This document shows, one piece after another, positions 61,837 to 64,000 of a stretch of DNA of 64,000 nucleotides. This stretch comes from Streptomyces sp. A0642 (GTDB taxonomy: Bacteria; Actinomycetota; Actinomycetes; Streptomycetales; Streptomycetaceae): the NCBI RefSeq assembly GCF_004795105.1, contig NZ_SSBL01000001.1:620001-684000 (forward strand), in the 5' to 3' direction. Within the stretch, counting starts at the first letter, position 1. Every line of letters starts with the position of its first letter. A model generated the notes under the pieces. It was not told where the DNA came from. It was given only the letters and a program-made list of their open reading frames with translations, and did not search any database. Both the position numbers and the translations under genes were made by a program.

Positions 61837-63141
61837 ATGACGCGCCCTTCTTCCGCCGAGCCCGCGCCGTCCACCGCTCCTCAGTCTCCGCCGCCCGGCT
61901 GTCCGGCTCACGCCGGGGCCGTGCAGCTCGGCGGGACCGGCTTCCAGACGGACCCGCACGCCGCCTACCGCGCCATGCGGCGTGACCACGGGTCCGTCGT
62001 CCCGGTGGAGCTGCCGGGCGGGTTCCCCGCCTGGCTGGTCATCGGATACCGCGAACTCCACCAAGTCACCAGCGACGGCGAGCTGTTCCCGCGCGATGTC
62101 GGCCTGTGGAACCAGTGGCCGCATATCCCTGAGGACTGGCCGTTGCTGCCGATGGTGGGGCGCCCCCTGCCGTCCATCTACTTCAGCGCGGGCGACGAGC
62201 ACCGGCGGCACGTGCGCATGGTGGGGCCGGCCCTCGAAGGGGCCGACCCGTTCGAGATCCGCAGCCACTGCGAGCAGTTGGCCGACCGGCTGATCGACGC
62301 GGTGTGCAGCCGGGGCACGGCCGACCTCGTCGCCGACTTCTGCGAGCCTCTCCCCGTCCTCGTCCTCGCCCGGCTCGTCGGCTTCCCCGACGACGAAGGT
62401 GGCGACATCGCACAGGTGTTGAAGGACCTGGCAGACGGCGGCCCGGACGCGCAGAGCGCCCATCAGCGGTTCGGGGAGCACATGGCCCGGCTGGTGGCCG
62501 CGAAGCGGGCCGAGCCGGGGGACGACGTGACCTCCCGCATGCTCGCCTGCCCCGAGGCGTTCACCGACGAGGAGTACATGCTCGACCTCATGGCCATCAC
62601 GGCCGCCGGGCACCTCACCACCGCCGACTGGGTCAGCAACTCCCTCCGCCTGATGCTCACCGAGGACGAGTTCGCCGACTCCATGGCCCGCGGCCGGCGC
62701 AGCATCGGGGAGGCGATGAACGAGGTGCTCTGGGAGGACACGCCCACCCAGATCCTCGCCGGGCGCTGGGCCGTACGGGACACCCAGCTCGGCGGACAGC
62801 GGATCAGGGCCGGGGACATGCTGCTGCTCGGGCTCGGCGCCGCGAACACCGATCCGCTGATACGCCAGAACATGTCCGGCACCGGAGGAGCGGCCTCCCA
62901 GGGCGGCAACGGCGCTCATCTCGCGTTCAGCCACGGCGAGTACCGCTGCCCCTTCCCCGCGCAGGAGATCGCCGAGATCATCGCCCGTACCGGCATCGAG
63001 GTCCTGCTCGACCGGCTGCCCGACCTCCAGCTCGCCGTCCCCGTCGGCGACCTCGTACGGCGGCCTTCCGCCTTCCTGCGCGGCACCACCTCGCTCCCCG
63101 TTCGGTTCACCCCCGTTCGTACGACAGGAGACCTCTCGTGA
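61837..63141 (+). CDS. Cytochrome P450, CYP157-like, lacking ExxR Arg
   Basis: A 434-residue P450. The haem loop FSHGEYRCPFPAQEIAE has the axial Cys at residue 371. The K-helix ExxR motif reads E-V-L-W (296-299), so the supposedly invariant Arg is Trp; this deviation is a known trait of the streptomycete CYP157 family. The I-helix reads AAGHLTTADW, with Leu where the acidic residue normally stands. ATG 61837 has AGGAG 9 bases upstream. Stop overlaps the next P450 gene by GTGA. CYP157 genes commonly sit at the end of conservon operons, yet a phospholipase and terminator lie upstream here. Confidence 0.9.
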   Translation: MTRPSSAEPAPSTAPQSPPPGCPAHAGAVQLGGTGFQTDPHAAYRAMRRDHGSVVPVELPGGFPAWLVIGYRELHQVTSDGELFPRDVGLWNQWPHIPEDWPLLPMVGRPLPSIYFSAGDEHRRHVRMVGPALEGADPFEIRSHCEQLADRLIDAVCSRGTADLVADFCEPLPVLVLARLVGFPDDEGGDIAQVLKDLADGGPDAQSAHQRFGEHMARLVAAKRAEPGDDVTSRMLACPEAFTDEEYMLDLMAITAAGHLTTADWVSNSLRLMLTEDEFADSMARGRRSIGEAMNEVLWEDTPTQILAGRWAVRDTQLGGQRIRAGDMLLLGLGAANTDPLIRQNMSGTGGAASQGGNGAHLAFSHGEYRCPFPAQEIAEIIARTGIEVLLDRLPDLQLAVPVGDLVRRPSAFLRGTTSLPVRFTPVRTTGDLS

Positions 63142-64000
63142 ACTGCCCCCATGCCGCAGGCCAGGCCGCAGCCCAGGACAGCGGGACCGTCGTCATCGAC
63201 CCGATGGTCCAGGACCTCGACGGTGAGACGGCGCGGCTGCGCGACGCCGGACCGCTGGCCCGGATCGAGCTGCTCGGGGTGCCGGCCTGGGCCCTCACCC
63301 GGCACGCCGACGCCCGGCAGCTGCTGCTCGACCCGCGGCTGGTGAAGGACATCGACGCCTGGGGTCTGTGGCAGAGCGGAGAGGTGACACACGCCTGGCC
63401 GCTCATCGGGATGATCGACGCCGGCCGGTCCATGTTCACCGTCGACGGCGACGAGCACCGCCGGCTGCGGACCAAGACCTCCCAGGCGCTCACGCCCCGC
63501 CGGCTGGAGGCCATACGCCCCGACATCGAGAAGTTCACCGAGGAACTGCTGGACGCGCTCGCGGAGGGCGGCAGGGACGGGGCCGTCGTCGACCTCAAGT
63601 CCGTGTTCGCGCAGCCGTTGCCCATGCGGGTCGTCGGCATGCTGATGGGAGTCGACCCGTCCGCGAACGCCATGCTGACCCGCCAGTACAAGGCCTTCTT
63701 CTCCATGCTCACCCCGCAGGACGAGCGGCTGGCCCTCCTGGCGGACCTGGACGTCTTCTACGCGGGGCTCGTACGTGAGAAGACCGCGCGGCCGACCGAC
63801 GACCTCACCTCCGCGCTCATCCTCGCCGACGAGGGCGGCGAGCCGCTGACCGAGGAAGAGGTCATCGGCAACCTCAAGGCGATGGTCGCCGCCGGGCACG
63901 AGACCACGATCGGGCTCATCCTCAACGCCGTACGCGCCCTGCTGGCGCACCCCGACCAGTTGCGGATGGTCCTCGACGGGGAGGTCTCCTGGGACACCGT
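63138..64000 (+). CDS. Cytochrome P450, CYP154-like, 3' end outside window
   Basis: The first 287 residues of a P450. GTG overlaps the previous stop and ACAGGAG lies 7 bases upstream. B to C helix: MFTVDGDEHRRLRTKTSQAL. The I-helix motif AAGHETT is normal (MVAAGHETTIGL near the end of the window), so this partner keeps standard oxygen-activation residues. The haem loop is outside the window. Pairing of CYP154- and CYP157-type genes is a known streptomycete arrangement; substrates are unknown. Confidence 0.9.
   Translation, partial: MNCPHAAGQAAAQDSGTVVIDPMVQDLDGETARLRDAGPLARIELLGVPAWALTRHADARQLLLDPRLVKDIDAWGLWQSGEVTHAWPLIGMIDAGRSMFTVDGDEHRRLRTKTSQALTPRRLEAIRPDIEKFTEELLDALAEGGRDGAVVDLKSVFAQPLPMRVVGMLMGVDPSANAMLTRQYKAFFSMLTPQDERLALLADLDVFYAGLVREKTARPTDDLTSALILADEGGEPLTEEEVIGNLKAMVAAGHETTIGLILNAVRALLAHPDQLRMVLDGEVSWDT

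Overview
The window is chromosomal DNA of a streptomycete or a very close actinomycete. It is strongly GC-rich with G or C at most third codon positions. GTG starts and GTGA/ATGA stop-start overlaps are frequent, and typical Streptomyces families are present: ROK sugar regulator, DUF397/DUF5753 pair, CYP157-like P450, DUF1266, MreB-like protein, fused SecDF, and mycothiol-type DinB enzymes. One gene carries the rare Leu codon TTA. I recognise about 54 protein genes (two cut by the window edges), one tRNA and three gene remnants. Gene names rest on motif reading; no database search was possible.

Layout. 1-6 kb: the C-terminal three quarters of an NAD-dependent DNA ligase, a short MreB/actin-like protein, a probably frameshifted repeat protein, and a fused SecDF. 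6-20 kb: mixed small transcription units, namely an XRE regulator, a pterin dehydratase, a LysR, a SAM methyltransferase, an NmrA-type reductase facing an AraC regulator, a ricin-fold lectin, an aldo/keto reductase, an acyl-CoA synthetase, a second LysR facing an SBF-type transporter, FdhD and a FabH-like KAS III. Several intergenic gaps here hold GC-rich tandem repeats of about 20-25 bp.

19.6-39.6 kb is one long co-directional block. A ROK regulator precedes a ribose-type ABC importer (ATPase, permease, Tat lipoprotein), a Gfo/Idh/MocA dehydrogenase and a TIM-barrel isomerase, and the unit ends in a 20-bp-stem terminator. Next comes a 1238-residue secreted protein that joins a sugar-dehydrogenase propeller, PKD, CBM6-like, ThuA-like and DUF1080 domains. 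Then an eight-gene, mostly overlapping operon matches the ebo (metabolite traffic) cluster: inositol-phosphate-synthase-like cyclase, UbiA prenyltransferase, TIM barrel, EboA, TatD-like hydrolase, EboE, phosphodiesterase and a Tat-exported TIM barrel. The block ends in a 24-bp-stem hairpin. The genes suggest oxidation and cleavage of glycosides next to prenyl-dependent handling of a sugar-derived metabolite across the membrane. This is the strongest candidate for an undescribed system here.

39.6-54 kb: DUF2254 membrane protein, tRNA-Leu(GAG) with a good terminator, DUF1266 protein, a large protein with an eCIS-cargo-like N-terminal motif, an FAD monooxygenase, a UvrD-helicase scrap, sphingomyelinase C, a DinB protein, a four-gene response regulator/kinase/surface protein/class F sortase set, a maleylpyruvate-isomerase-like enzyme and a GtrA protein.

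54-57.4 kb looks like an acquired islet of lower GC. It has a transpeptidase-fold lipoprotein that lacks its catalytic residues, an imine-reductase-like remnant, and an HATPase / TTA-containing XRE-DUF5753 / DUF397 trio. 57.4-64 kb: a secreted seven-bladed YncE-like propeller, a Tat-exported phospholipase C, and two overlapping P450 genes. The first P450 lacks the Arg of the ExxR motif; the second runs off the window.
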